NCBI GenBank assembly: GCA_003255025.1
Contig: QANY01006224.1
Span: forward strand, 620,001 to 684,000
Direction of reading: 5' to 3'
DNA length: 64,000 bases
Source: Datisca glomerata
Taxonomy: Eukaryota; Streptophyta; Magnoliopsida; Cucurbitales; Datiscaceae
Shown here: one piece after another, positions 1 to 9,968 of the stretch
Layout: every line of letters begins with the position of its first letter
How positions within the stretch are numbered: the first letter of the stretch is position 1
The notes under the pieces: model-generated
The model's database searches: none
Seen by the model: the letters and a program-made list of their open reading frames with translations, nothing else
What the model was told of the DNA's origin: nothing
Translations under genes and position numbers: made by a program

Positions 1-905
1 CCAGCTCAAACTTTAAAAATTATTAAACTTTTTTCTAAATGGCTAGAATAATGTAAATAATATATTTAAGTTACTGTAATTCTGATAAATAATTTATTTA
101 CTTCAATCATTTTTTGCTATGTACAAAAAATTCCGACCATTTTTATGGTTTAAGTTGGAAATTCATCTGTTTTTTTTAATTTTCCGTATATTTTTACTAG
201 TTTGACAAACTACATGATTATGTTTTGCTTATAGCCTTTCCTAAAACTAGACTTGATTGGAACTATTTACTCTTTCATTGAATACCGAAGAACAAAAAAT
301 GACTCAATTAGATAAATAGGTCACTATAGAAAAATAAAGAAAAAATGGTCCAAAAAGTTATAATTTACACAAATGATCAAAATTTATAATGGTCAATCCT
401 TAAAACCTAAAAAACATAGTAAATCTACAAATTTGCCTTCTCTAATAAGGGACCCTCACGTAACTCTCGCGGACAATGTTACACAGCTTATAAATATATA
501 CTCTATGATATATGATAATATACTAGTATATTTTTACATACCATCAGTATATCGTAGTATTTTTATGGTATATTTCTATGTACTATTAGTATATCATAGT
601 ATATATATAATATACTTTTATATATCATCTGATATATTTTTATATAACATCACGGTGAAGGAAGCCAGGACCGTATCTCGTCGCGACGGTCAGGAAGCCG
701 CAACCAAATCTTGTCCTGACAATCTTATGGAACTCCAGGACAGTGAAGTTCATGGAGGTCGAGAAATGGAAGACGGATTTAATGTCGGTGAGAGGTATGG
801 AGATGATTCGAGGGTGGTTTCGATGAGGGAGAAAAAATTGAAGCCAATGGAGTCGAGATAGATAATTTTTTCTTGAAAATTGGTACAGATGTCCTAGGTG
901 AGGGA
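1..905. repeat. Dispersed repeat R1, copy 1 (left end outside window)
   Basis: This stretch aligns along its whole length with 21759-22662. Shared landmarks are the AGCTCAAACT start, the GCTAGAATAATGTAAATAA block, the run of degenerate TATACTA/ATATATTT words at about 495-650, and the closing GGTACAGATGTCC ... GGTGAGGGA. It is AT-rich for the first 650 bases, then becomes more GC-rich. The right end at about 905 falls inside a FAR1-like pseudogene, and the other copy ends at the same base inside a copia integrase, so the right boundary looks like a true element end. No transposase, terminal repeat or known family was recognised. The left end lies outside the window. Confidence 0.8.
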
Positions 906-1350
906 AACCACCTGCTTGGTCGACCATGTAATCAAACACATGGCTTAGCCTTACACCAACATTGTACAATCATGTTGCATGAGCCATATCCACTTCATTC
1001 ACTGCTCTATTGGATCGAAGAAAGGCCACATCTTGTGATGAGGAGGTGGGATGGTTGTGCTTAGCTTAAAAATCTTAAACGACCCATTTTTTGGTCTTCG
1101 TATCCAAGTTCACCCTAAAACAACCACAGTAATCCACCTTTGTCAAGCCTTTTGGTTCTCGCTTGGTGTCCTCTCTACCCATATATTTTTTCTCATGAAT
1201 TTCTTCTTTTCAGCAGACTCATCTCCGTAACACAGTTTCTCCCTCTCTGTTCTTGCATTTATCATCTTTGCGTATGCATGGTAAAATGTTCGGCCTCTTG
1301 TAACGTATCAAAATTTTCACCAATAACATCCTCATTTCACAAGTTTGATA
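904..1350 (-). pseudogene. FAR1/FHY3-type protein fragment (FAR1 DNA-binding domain)
   Basis: Read on the minus strand from about 1350, the frames give GENFDTLQEAEHF, then FYHAYAKM, KREPKGLTKVDYCGCFRV, KHNHPTSSSQDVAFLRSN and VRLSHVFDYMVDQAGG. These are successive hallmarks of the FAR1 DNA-binding domain (a WRKY-GCM1-like zinc-binding fold) of FAR1/FHY3 proteins, which descend from Mutator-like transposases and act as nuclear transcription factors. The frame changes at least once, and stops interrupt it (one before AKHNHP and one before LYNVG), so this is a pseudogene. The protein should continue at lower coordinates but is cut at about 905 by repeat R1. The downstream transposase-like domain is not in the window. 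The family call is firm. Whether it derives from a host gene or a Mutator-like element is open. Confidence 0.8.
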
Positions 1351-1403
1351 ATGTGGATGAACCCGGTCACGTACTCGTCTCACCCGGGTTTATAGATACT
1401 TCA

Positions 1404-1521
1404 TGATGACTCATCTTTGAAGATTCTTAGTCTTAAAAAAATTATAGAAAACTAACCATTAGGATGAATCATCTTTGAATATGCTTAATCTTAAAAAAAT
1501 TAATGAAAACTAAACAAATAT
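1404..1521. repeat. Two-copy tandem repeat, 59 bp
   Basis: GATGACTCATCTTTGAAG at 1404 recurs as GATGAATCATCTTTGAAT at 1463, each followed by a TTAGTCTTAAAAAAATTA-like tail. No coding function is visible. Confidence 0.7.
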
Positions 1522-1746
1522 TACCTTTTCGGTGTAGCTGATCACTTAGTTAGAGATGACAATTGGATAATCCAAACAAAGAAAATGAAGGAGCAAGTGT
1601 ATTTGAAGTTTATAGCACTTGAAAATTAGTGATAATGTGTTTAGTTGAGTGAATATATGATTTTTAAGGATGGTTTACGAAAAGTAATTACTCTTATTAA
1701 TTGCACAACCACCAGACACCACCAACCAAGAAAAAAGTCAAACTAA

Positions 1747-1786
1747 GCGATTAGGACCCAAACGCTACTTAGTTGGTCCTAATCGC
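1747..1786. repeat. Perfect 12-bp stem inverted repeat
   Basis: GCGATTAGGACC at 1747-1758 is the exact reverse complement of GGTCCTAATCGC at 1775-1786, with a 16-base loop. It opens a cluster of GCGTTT/AAACGC-rich foldback sequence that continues to about 2160. Confidence 0.85.
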
Positions 1787-1904
1787 CTACAAGTCAGACG
1801 AATCACCTATGTAATAGGCATTTGGTGCTAGTTGGTCGTGCTTGGGCACCGAACGCCATTATAACAGGCGTTTAGACCGCATCCATCGATACAAGCCAAA
1901 TTTT

Positions 1905-2160
1905 TTTGTGTCAAATGTTTGGGGCGCGACAATCAGGCCCTAAACGCCATTCTTAACTAGCGATTCGCCAGTCATGAATGGCGTTTGGGGCCTCCTGATG
2001 GCGTTTGGGCCCCAAACGCCTTTGTGTCAAGCGTTTGGGGTGCGACCGTCACGCCCCAAACTCCATTCTTGACTGGCGATTCGCCAGTCATGAATGGCGT
2101 TTCAGGCCTCATGATGGGGTTAGGTCCCCAAATGCCTTTGTGTCAAGCATTTGGTCCCAA
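1905..2160. repeat. 116-bp tandem repeat containing large near-palindromes
   Basis: TTTGTGTCAA recurs with a period of 116 bases at 2021 and 2137, with a diverged copy at 1905. Each unit contains a long hairpin. In unit 1, 28-base arms at 1936-1963 and 1965-1992 pair with about four mismatches around a single central base. In unit 2, 17-base arms at 2063-2079 and 2081-2097 pair with one mismatch. A further palindrome built from GGCGTTTGGG and CCCAAACGCC lies at 2000-2020. The structure resembles a foldback-transposon end. No gene lies here; short reading frames over it are by-products. Confidence 0.8.
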
Positions 2161-2169
2161 TACTCCCTA

Positions 2170-2590
2170 TTATGTTTGGATAGATTAACAGTTTATAAGC
2201 GCGAGATGAGCCATAACATAAGGGGCGAATCTACTCTTCGTAGAATTTAGTTGGATAGATTAACAGTTTGTATATGTTATCCTTATACTCAAAATGTTTA
2301 GCATCAAGTTTAAAAATCAACGATAAAATAAAAACTTAGAATCTAGTTCCAACTTTCAACCTACTCACAATATTAATTATATATTTATAACCATAATATC
2401 TCGAACATCTGTCATGCAACTTTGACAAATTTAGAATCCAAAAAACTTAGAATCAAATCCAAACAAACTTAGAATCTAAAAAAACTTAAAATCCAAACAA
2501 AATGAGAATCCAACATATTTATATCCACAACAAGTTCATATCAACTTTGACAAAACATCACGGTGCAACTTTTCTCTTTTTCGACAAATC
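2170..2590. other. AT-rich interval without recognised gene
   Basis: Only short degenerate reiterations of AACTTAGAATCCAAAC-like words (about 2410-2510) are visible. It may be the 3' flank of the minus-strand PMD gene relic. Confidence 0.5.
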
Positions 2591-4530
2591 CTCATGTGAA
2601 TGCTTTGTACGTCTTCATGTTCTCATTCCGATTCAGTATCCTTATTGGTATCGTCACCATGGTCGTCTTCATCATCATTAACTGAATATTCACCATTTTC
2701 ATCATCTTCATCATCATCACTCTCATGCCTACTTGCTTAAGTTTCAAACATGTGTAGGCGTCTTTGCAACTACGCCTACAAATGTACATATTCAGTATTT
2801 TTTTTTCATTGATGCTTTAGCCTTTATCATCGCCTCATGTGCGCTCAACATTTTCATGATATAACAGCTTGTTAAGACTGCCAATCATGTGTATCATGCC
2901 TGCGCGCATGCCACAAGCACCTGCATTATCTGAATTGCACGTTAATAAGATATTGAATGACTAAATAATAAATATTAACATCATAACTCACATTATCAAC
3001 TTCAGCAGATGGAAGACCCCAGACTGGAACATCATTTGGAATGTCAACAAACTCACTACCACCGTCTGGGAGTGGTAACTAAATCAGCGATGATGGTAGT
3101 GAGATATTACCCACTCTTATATCATTAACAGTCGCTCTAGCCAGCCCTGATGCTCCTGGTACTACTGTGACTGTTGCAGTTGCTGGTGTTGCTGCCTATA
3201 TATAGTAGATTACAAAATTATATTGTATAACAATATGAGTAATCTCCTACATTTAAAAATCATTTAGAGACATTTAGCACCTACGAAGACGAAGATGACC
3301 CATCATAATTGTAAGACAACCACATTTTCTGGAATGTATCATAAGTATATCCACTATCGCCATCTACATCATTGATAAAATGTGTCGCTCTGAAACCTCT
3401 AAGAGCACCAGGCAGATCCTCTCTGATGAATGGTTGATCACATAACATTGAATTTGAGGGTCTGTATGGGATATACGGCGCATTGGTTGCCATACTCTAC
3501 CATGAGACGTGCTCACTCAAGTACCATGCTCTTCCAGCAGGTCCTTGCAGCAAGATTCTCATGGTGGTAGGAGGTATACCGTCAATGCAATAGTCTGGCA
3601 AGCTTGTTCAAAAAAAAATATTTTGTCGGTAAAACATTATTCATACTCGGGATGGGGGGAGATAAGAATTGATATAACAAAACACATACCTCATTGGGCC
3701 TCACATATCGATGTTTAACATGGAATTCTTTTAGGCAGTGACCAACATCCCTTGTTCCCAACTCAATGTCTATCCAACATGCTGCTCTTGGGAACGTGTC
3801 TGGACCACCCAATGATCTGCACAGTGCCAAACACGGGAAGTACTCACAAGCCCATACCTCTCATGCCCTCCAAAACCCTCTATCCTACACTTTTTCCGCG
3901 GCATAAAGCGTGCATTGCAATACAATACACACAACGTTGAACCACCCCAATTTTACTCATGTATCTCAACTATTTTCTGTAGGCTGGGGAGGAAGTTCAA
4001 ATAAACTTTATTACTCTTGTCGTAAAAAATTGTAATACCCAAAAACACCAAAAGAAAGACTCTTGTCAAAATGTCCTCCTCCTTAGGGTAGTACACTCGT
4101 ACCTAACATAATTATCAAATATCCATTGATAACTAACTTTTTTCTCTCTAACCGTCGACAACGGTCTGACACCTAGCTTTTGCAAAGCCTCCTTGTTCTT
4201 ATAGAGTTCCAAATCATAGTCTAGTTGTCGATCGTCGACTTTCAGTCCAGTTATCGCAACAAAGTCCAATGGGCTCACCATCATTTCACCCATTTCATCT
4301 ATATGAAAGGTGTGGGTTGTATCCCACCATATCTCGACCATACTTTTCAATAGGACGCAATCCACCTACCCTTTTTTAAATAACTAAACCCGAGTTTAGT
4401 TATTTTTAAAATAACTAAACCCGGAAGCATCGACATTCCTTCTCACATTTTCACAAAATCTATTGCACCATCGAGCTACTAGTATAGTGTTCCCCAAACC
4501 ACGAATACCAAGATCATATAACTCAGCCTA
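2590..4530 (-). pseudogene. Plant mobile domain (PMD, aminotransferase-like) protein relic
   Basis: The best exon is 4066-4365, with MVEIWWDTTHTFHI, GEMMVSPLDFVAITGL and KVSYQWIFDNY. This is the W-x-x-x-T-H-T-F-H ... G-E-M-x-x-x-L-x-D pattern at the start of the plant mobile domain. Upstream, 4400-4530 reads ELYDLGIRGLGNTILVARW in another frame. Downstream, 3582-3830 gives ELGTRDVGHCLKEFHVKH, 3281-3493 gives a Pro/Tyr-rich exon, and about 2620-2720 encodes an acidic tail of Asp/Glu runs. Exon order on the minus strand fits one gene with several introns. Stops and frame changes suggest it is broken or only partly resolved. PMD proteins occur both as host silencing factors (MAIN/MAIL type) and as passengers of transposons. 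The foldback sequence on both sides favours a transposon passenger, but no transposase was found. Confidence 0.65.
4384..4421. repeat. Short inverted and direct repeat of TAACTAAACCCG
   Basis: CTAAACCCG words occur on both sides of an A/T centre, with GTTTAGTTATTTT facing AAAATAACTAAAC. This gives a perfect 13-bp stem inside the PMD gene relic. Confidence 0.7.
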
Positions 4531-4596
4531 AGAAACTAAAATGTAAGTATGACTTGATGAAAAAGATGTGTGGAGAAAAATGTATTATAATCCTTA

Positions 4597-5155
4597 TTGT
4601 GACATTTCGTCGAACACCTTACGAGCAATAAACATACTTTATAATTTTTCATCCAAAACATATATCGCTCTTAATAATCATACATTTCAAGAAGCATCAC
4701 ATAAAAAACACTCAATTTTTAAAATGATTCAAATATCTATTTGGTGTTTTAACAATATAAGACAGAACAACCAAAGTTTCGTTAAAGAAACTTACATTTT
4801 ATCCTTGGATGGGATATAGCATTTCATCGAATATGTTACGGGCATTCATATAAATATAGTATAAATCTCAATATGGCAGTTTATCAAACACCTTATGGAC
4901 AATGAAAAAATACATCATATAATTCATCATGACATTTTGTCGAATACTATACGGGCACTCATGATAATACTATAGTTTTCCATCCAAGACATATATTTCT
5001 ACCAATAACCATACATTTCTATAATCATTACATAAAAAACACTCAATTTGCAGAACGAATCATGATATATATTAGGTGTTTTAACAATATAACACATAAA
5101 ATTCAAAATCTTTAAAGAAAAAACTTACATCTTGTTTGCTTGGGTGAGATATATG
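4597..5155 (-). repeat. Tandem duplication of about 329 bp inside the PMD gene
   Basis: 4600-4820 and 4929-5155 are diverged copies. Both run GACATTT(C/T)GTCGAA, then CATCCAA(A/G)ACATATAT, CATACATTTC, ACATAAAAAACACTCAATTT and GGTGTTTTAACAATATAA, and end in CTTACAT. On the minus strand each copy offers an AT|GTAAGT donor after a short candidate exon (about 4795-4820 and 5127-5155). This looks like an exon-plus-intron duplication. A shorter diverged piece lies between them at 4820-4900. Confidence 0.65.
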
Positions 5156-6230
5156 CTCCGTTGGAGCAATATGAAGAATAGAGCTACTAAGATTTTGATT
5201 CTTTGGTTAAAATCTTTTCACCCCATAACCGGTGGCATCGTACGGCCCTTTCGAAACGCTCGAGCTCGAACTTGGTTACGTCGTTACACTCAATGTTCTC
5301 TTTGTAACTTTATGCTTTCCTCTAACCATTATTGGTGAGAAAAAATACAATATTAGAAGGATATGGGGTTGGGGTGGCGGGTTGGAGGGATTTGACTTGG
5401 GTTTGGCGCGGGTTTTGTCTCATGTGTTACAAGGGATGTGTTCAATGAGAGATTGAGGGTTTGACTCGTGTGTTGCAATAGATTTAGATCGTTTTTGTGG
5501 ATTCCAGGCTATAGAGAGAGATGAAGATAGAGATGAAGAAGAAGGAGAATAGGGTTTCAGTGAAGAGAAATGAAGTGTTGAGAGAGAAGGGGAAGGGTGA
5601 GTATCGAATTTTCAAGAATAAGGGGGAAGAGGTTTTTTATGTTGGGGTTAATTTTGAAAAGAAATAAGGTTAGATTTGAAATTAAAATTTATAGAGATTA
5701 ATTAATTAAAACATAAAGTATTTTCCAAATATATTGGGTTATTATTATAAAATAAAAGGTTAACTTTCAAATTTTAATATTTAATTTCAAACTTTTTAGT
5801 GGATATGTTCGATACAACAGTAGAATTTGACCTTAAGGGTTATATGTGTTCATCAAACTGATGAATAAGATTTACCGACCATCATAACATCACGACATAT
5901 AATTATATTTAGTGAAAACTCATTTCGCTCGATACTTGTCACAAAAGCACAACAACATTATCAATGACAACTTTTATCGAGTATATGATTACACGATCAA
6001 TTGTCTCGGGAATCCTTAATTAATCCAATCTGATTTCACATAATAAGTGAGTATCATGAATGTTTACATTGAAATAATGAGTTTTTTTTTCATTAATGAT
6101 TTTTCTAGTGTACGGTAAATAATTATAAAAATATCAATTTTAAGGAAAATTATAAAGAATGGAGATTAGAGCCATATGAATGAAGATTAGGAAAAAAAAG
6201 TGACAATTGGGAGAGAGAATGGCGATCGTT
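5156..6230. other. Upstream part of PMD relic, then AT-rich DNA
   Basis: On the minus strand 5220-5340 could encode a basic leader (start MVRGKHKVTKRTL) but meets a stop soon after. 5480-5640 is C/T-rich on the minus strand, like a plant 5' untranslated region. 5650-6230 is AT-rich and shows nothing recognisable. Confidence 0.3.
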
Positions 6231-6389
6231 TATTTATACATGACGTTTGGGGACTGAAACAGGCGATTGGAGGCATAAAACAAGCGCTTGTCTTTGACGA
6301 TGCAATTAGCACCTCCAGAATGGCGTTTAGGGGATAAAAATAGGCGGTTTACCTATTAGGCATTGCAATTAGGTTTTAGGTGTTCACCC
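6231..6389. repeat. GCGTTT-motif segment, possible partner of 1747-2160
   Basis: It contains GACGTTTGGGGACTG, AACAGGCGATTGGAGG, the perfect palindrome ACAAGCGCTTGT, and AATGGCGTTTAGGGG. The same words dominate 1747-2160 on the other side of the PMD gene. A clean terminal inverted repeat could not be drawn by eye. Confidence 0.4.
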
Positions 6390-8225
6390 AATACGTAGTG
6401 GTGCAAAACAAATTCTTTAGAAGTTCACCAAAATTTAAATTTTTTTCTGAACCTCAGTACGTATTTGGTGAATTCCTCCAAGAATTATTATTTTGTATAA
6501 ATTTGATGAATCTCACTACGTAATTGGTGAACCTCACTACATATTTGATGAACCCCTCCAAGAATTATTATTTTGTACGTATTTGATAAACCCCACTACG
6601 TGTGAACCTCACTATATAATTGGTGAACCCCATTACGTATTTAGTGAACCCATCTAAGAATTATTATTTTGTATGTATTTGGTGAACCTCACTACATAAT
6701 TGGTGAACCTAACTACGTATTTGGTGAACTCCGGTACGTATTTGGTGAACCCCTTCAAAAATTATTATTTTATACGTGTTTTGTGAACCTGTCCAAGAAT
6801 TATTATTGTGTATGTATTTGGTGAACTTCCTTACGTAATTAGTGAACCCCACTATGTATTTTGAGAACCCCAGTAAGTATTTGGTGAACCTCTCCAAGAA
6901 TTATTATTTTGTATGCATTTGGTAAACTCCATTACATATTGTACGTATTTCGTGAACCACGCTATGTAATTGGTGAACCTAACTACGTATCTGGTGAACC
7001 GTAGTACGTATTTGGTGAACCTCTCCAATAATTATTTTTTGTACGTATTATGTGAACCCCACTACGTAATTGGTGAACCCCATTACGTATTTGATGAACC
7101 CCATTACGTATTTGGTGAACCCCTTCAAGAATTATTCTTTTATACGTATTTGGTGAACCACACTACATAAATGGTGAAACTCATTACGTATTTGGTGAAA
7201 TCTAGTACGTATTTGGTGAACTCCTTCAAGAATTATTATTTTGTATATATTTGATGAATCTCACTACGTAATTGGTGAACCTCACTACGTATTTGGTGAA
7301 CCCTTTCAAGAATTATTACTTTGTACATATTTGGTGAACCTCACTACGTAATTTGATGAACCCACTATGTAATTGGTGAACTCCACTACGTATTTGATGA
7401 ACCCCTCTAAGAATTATTATTTTGAACATATTTGGTGAACCTCACTACATAATTGGTGAACCTAACTACGTATTTGGTGAACTCAGGTACGTATTTGGTG
7501 AACCCCTCCAAGAATTATTATATTTGTACGTATTTGATAAACCCCACTATGTAATTGGTGAATCACACTACGTATTTTGTCAACCTCTCCAAAAATTATT
7601 ATTGTGTACGTATTTGGTGAACCTCATTACGTAATTGGTGAACCTCACTATGTATTTAGTGAACCCAGTACGTATTTGGTGAACCCCTCCAAAAATTATT
7701 ATTTTGTATGTATTTGACGAATCTCACTACGTAATTGGTGAACCCCAGTACGTATTTGGTGAACCTCTCCAAGAATTATGATTTGTACGCATTTGGTAAA
7801 CTCCAATACTTTATTGGTGAACCTCACTACGTATTTGGTGAATTCTAGTACGTATTTGGTGAGCCCCTTCAAGGATTATTATTTTGTACGTATTTGGTGA
7901 ACCTCACTACGTATTGGTGAACCTCACTACGTATTGGTGAACCTCACTACGTATTTGGTGAACCCCTCCAAGAATTATTATTGTGTCGTATTCTCTAAAC
8001 CCCACTACGTAATTGGTGAACCCCATTATGTATTTGGTGAACCCCTCCAAAAATTATTCTTTTATACGTATTTAGTGAACTACACTACATAAATGCTGAA
8101 CCTCATTACGTATTTGGTGAACTCTAGTACGTATTTGATGAACACTTTCAAGAATTATTATTTTGTACGTATTTGATAAATTTCACTATGTATTTGATGA
8201 ATCACAATGCATATTTAGTGAACTT
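6390..8225. repeat. Satellite array of 21-bp and 38-bp units carrying TACGTA
   Basis: The basic unit is about 21 bases, GGTGAACCYCACTACGTATTT. A longer 38-base variant inserts a TCCAAGAATTATTATTTTGT-type spacer before the next TACGTATTT. The two alternate irregularly for about 1.8 kb. By eye I count about 40 intact TACGTA palindromes, nearly all the CpG sites in the array. Because 21 is a multiple of three, one plus frame reads a heptapeptide repeat of the type YVFGEPH and neighbouring frames stay open for short runs. I treat these as by-products. The array starts directly beside the foldback-motif segment and ends at an AT microsatellite. Confidence 0.92.
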
Positions 8226-8229
8226 CTCT

Positions 8230-8256
8230 AATATATATATATATATATATATATAT
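8230..8256. repeat. (AT)n microsatellite
   Basis: An uninterrupted run of AT dinucleotides at the right border of the satellite array. Confidence 0.95.
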
Positions 8257-8259
8257 GTG

Positions 8260-8880
8260 ATCAAAATTATTTAAAAAATAATCTAAAAATCATAAAGACC
8301 AAACATCAAACCGGAAAAATTGTAAAGTTTCCCTCAAACGCCTCTATACTATAAACTGACAAAAAGAGCGTGGTAAATGTTCGTCCTACGTTGGTCCACA
8401 TGGTAAATCATCCTACGTGGCTGCTAAGAAATGTAGGACCCCCATTGTACACTCAACATATGTGAATAAATTACCCCAATTAGCTATGTGATTTTCATTT
8501 TTACAGTTTCACCCTTCTCTTCATCTTCTCTCTCTTCTTTTCCCATCAATCGCACGACTATAATCCATAACTCAGTTGAGTTTTTACTTTTTGTTTGTTC
8601 CTTATCTATTCTAATAAGCGATTCTAGATTTTGGAGTAGAATATTGACTTTGTTGTTTTTCAAAAATGTTTCGTTCGTTAAGATTAAATGTTTTATATGT
8701 TTGTCGCGATCCTGCGAAGGGGATATTTTTTCGATCTGGGTCTCTTAATATTGGTTATAAAGTTCTTAATTGAATGTTTCAAAGTTATTTATTGTTGAAA
8801 GACATTTAAATAATATTTTATAAATGTTTAATGCCAGGCTCAAGTTTGTCATGGTGGGATTCTGAAATTTGCTCATGTGG
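8260..8880 (+). other. Possible leader of Mutator-like copy A
   Basis: 8500-8560 is C/T-rich like a plant 5' untranslated region, and T-rich intron-like DNA follows before Mutator-like coding traces begin at about 8890. Copy B has no obvious counterpart of this stretch. No gene is supported. Confidence 0.3.
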
Positions 8881-9968
8881 AAAGATACAAGGGGAATGAT
8901 GTGATAAGCATAACAATTTTTTGACATATACTATTTTTCTGTTATAGAAGTGTTTGACATAGCTAAGAATCTGGGTTATTTAAACGTAGTGGACATGTTG
9001 TTTAAATTCCCCATGAATCTATTGGTGAGGGAATAAAATACTAAATATGGACATGGATGTCATTAGAATGATTGACCTCATATATGCCAGCAGGCACAAG
9101 GAGTGCAACTTTTTTTAGAACATGGGGTAGATGAGCAACCAGAAATTAAAGAAGATAATGCACCCTTTCTTGCACACCCTAGGTTAGTTGATAAACCTGA
9201 GGAAGGATATTAATGATTTCACCGAAGGTGAGGCCCAACCATCACCTTTATTAGAGGCCCAAGCATCACATTTAGAGGCCATTAGAGGCCTAACCATGAC
9301 CTTTAAACGCCCAAACAGCTGATGTTAATAATGAGGGGTGTCTTTCATCACCTTTAGAGGCCCATGCCCAAGCAACTAATGTTTTATGATGATCATGATG
9401 CATCACCTTTAGAGGTCCGCTCCCAAACTGTTGATGTTAATAATGGGGATGGTCCACCTTCACCATTTGAACTATATGATAGCAACAGTTCTTATGCTAC
9501 TGTGGATGAAGAAATCCTAAGTGAAGATGTCATTCTGAAGAGAGTTGTGATGACTACATTATCTCTACTGAACTTGGGAAAGAAATTAGAGATGTTCATT
9601 CTAAACATGCTCCAAATGATGAGCTCAGATCTTTAGATGGCTTAGAAGAGGATGAGGACACTTCTGGACCAAAAAGGTTCATTGAATTTTATGAAGGGAT
9701 TGAGATGTCCTAGCTCATTCGTTTGGACAAGGGGATGATATTTGCTTCAGACAAGGTCTTTAGAAGGGCCTTGAAATACTAATACACTAAGAATGGGTTT
9801 GACTACGCATATAAGTAGAGTGATCGGATAAGGGCTACTGTTGTTTGCATTGAGAGAGTGTTTGGTATGAGGGAAACTTTCCCCAATACTTGGAAAACGA
9901 GTACGCCCTTGTTTGTTATCAAAAGTTATGGAGCTTTGAAGATAGTAGGAGTGTTAAGATACTCACTA
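8880..9968 (+). pseudogene. MuDR-type transposase N-terminal fragment, copy A
   Basis: The plus-strand traces read DVIRMIDLIYA at about 9055-9100, the end of the PB1-like N-terminal region of plant MuDR proteins. An acidic low-complexity linker follows with repeated SPLEA/SPLEV words (9220-9490), then DGLEEDEDTSGP and KGMIFASDKVFRRALKY..KNGFDY (about 9640-9815). The last part matches the start of the MuDR DNA-binding domain that precedes the MULE transposase core. The DDE core and SWIM zinc finger are absent. Frame shifts and in-frame stops (for example after RRALKY) show decay. The same segment recurs at 15000-16080. The copy is interrupted by the CACTA element at 9972 and its non-coding 3' part resumes at 14050. 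Confidence 0.7.

Noticed and set aside
373..861. Open frame of 162 codons with Tyr/Ile-rich start
   Set aside because: It runs across the degenerate TATACTA repeats of R1 and is not kept in the second R1 copy.
6390..8225. CRISPR-like regular array
   Set aside because: Units are contiguous variants of one sequence without unique spacers, in plant nuclear DNA. It is a satellite.
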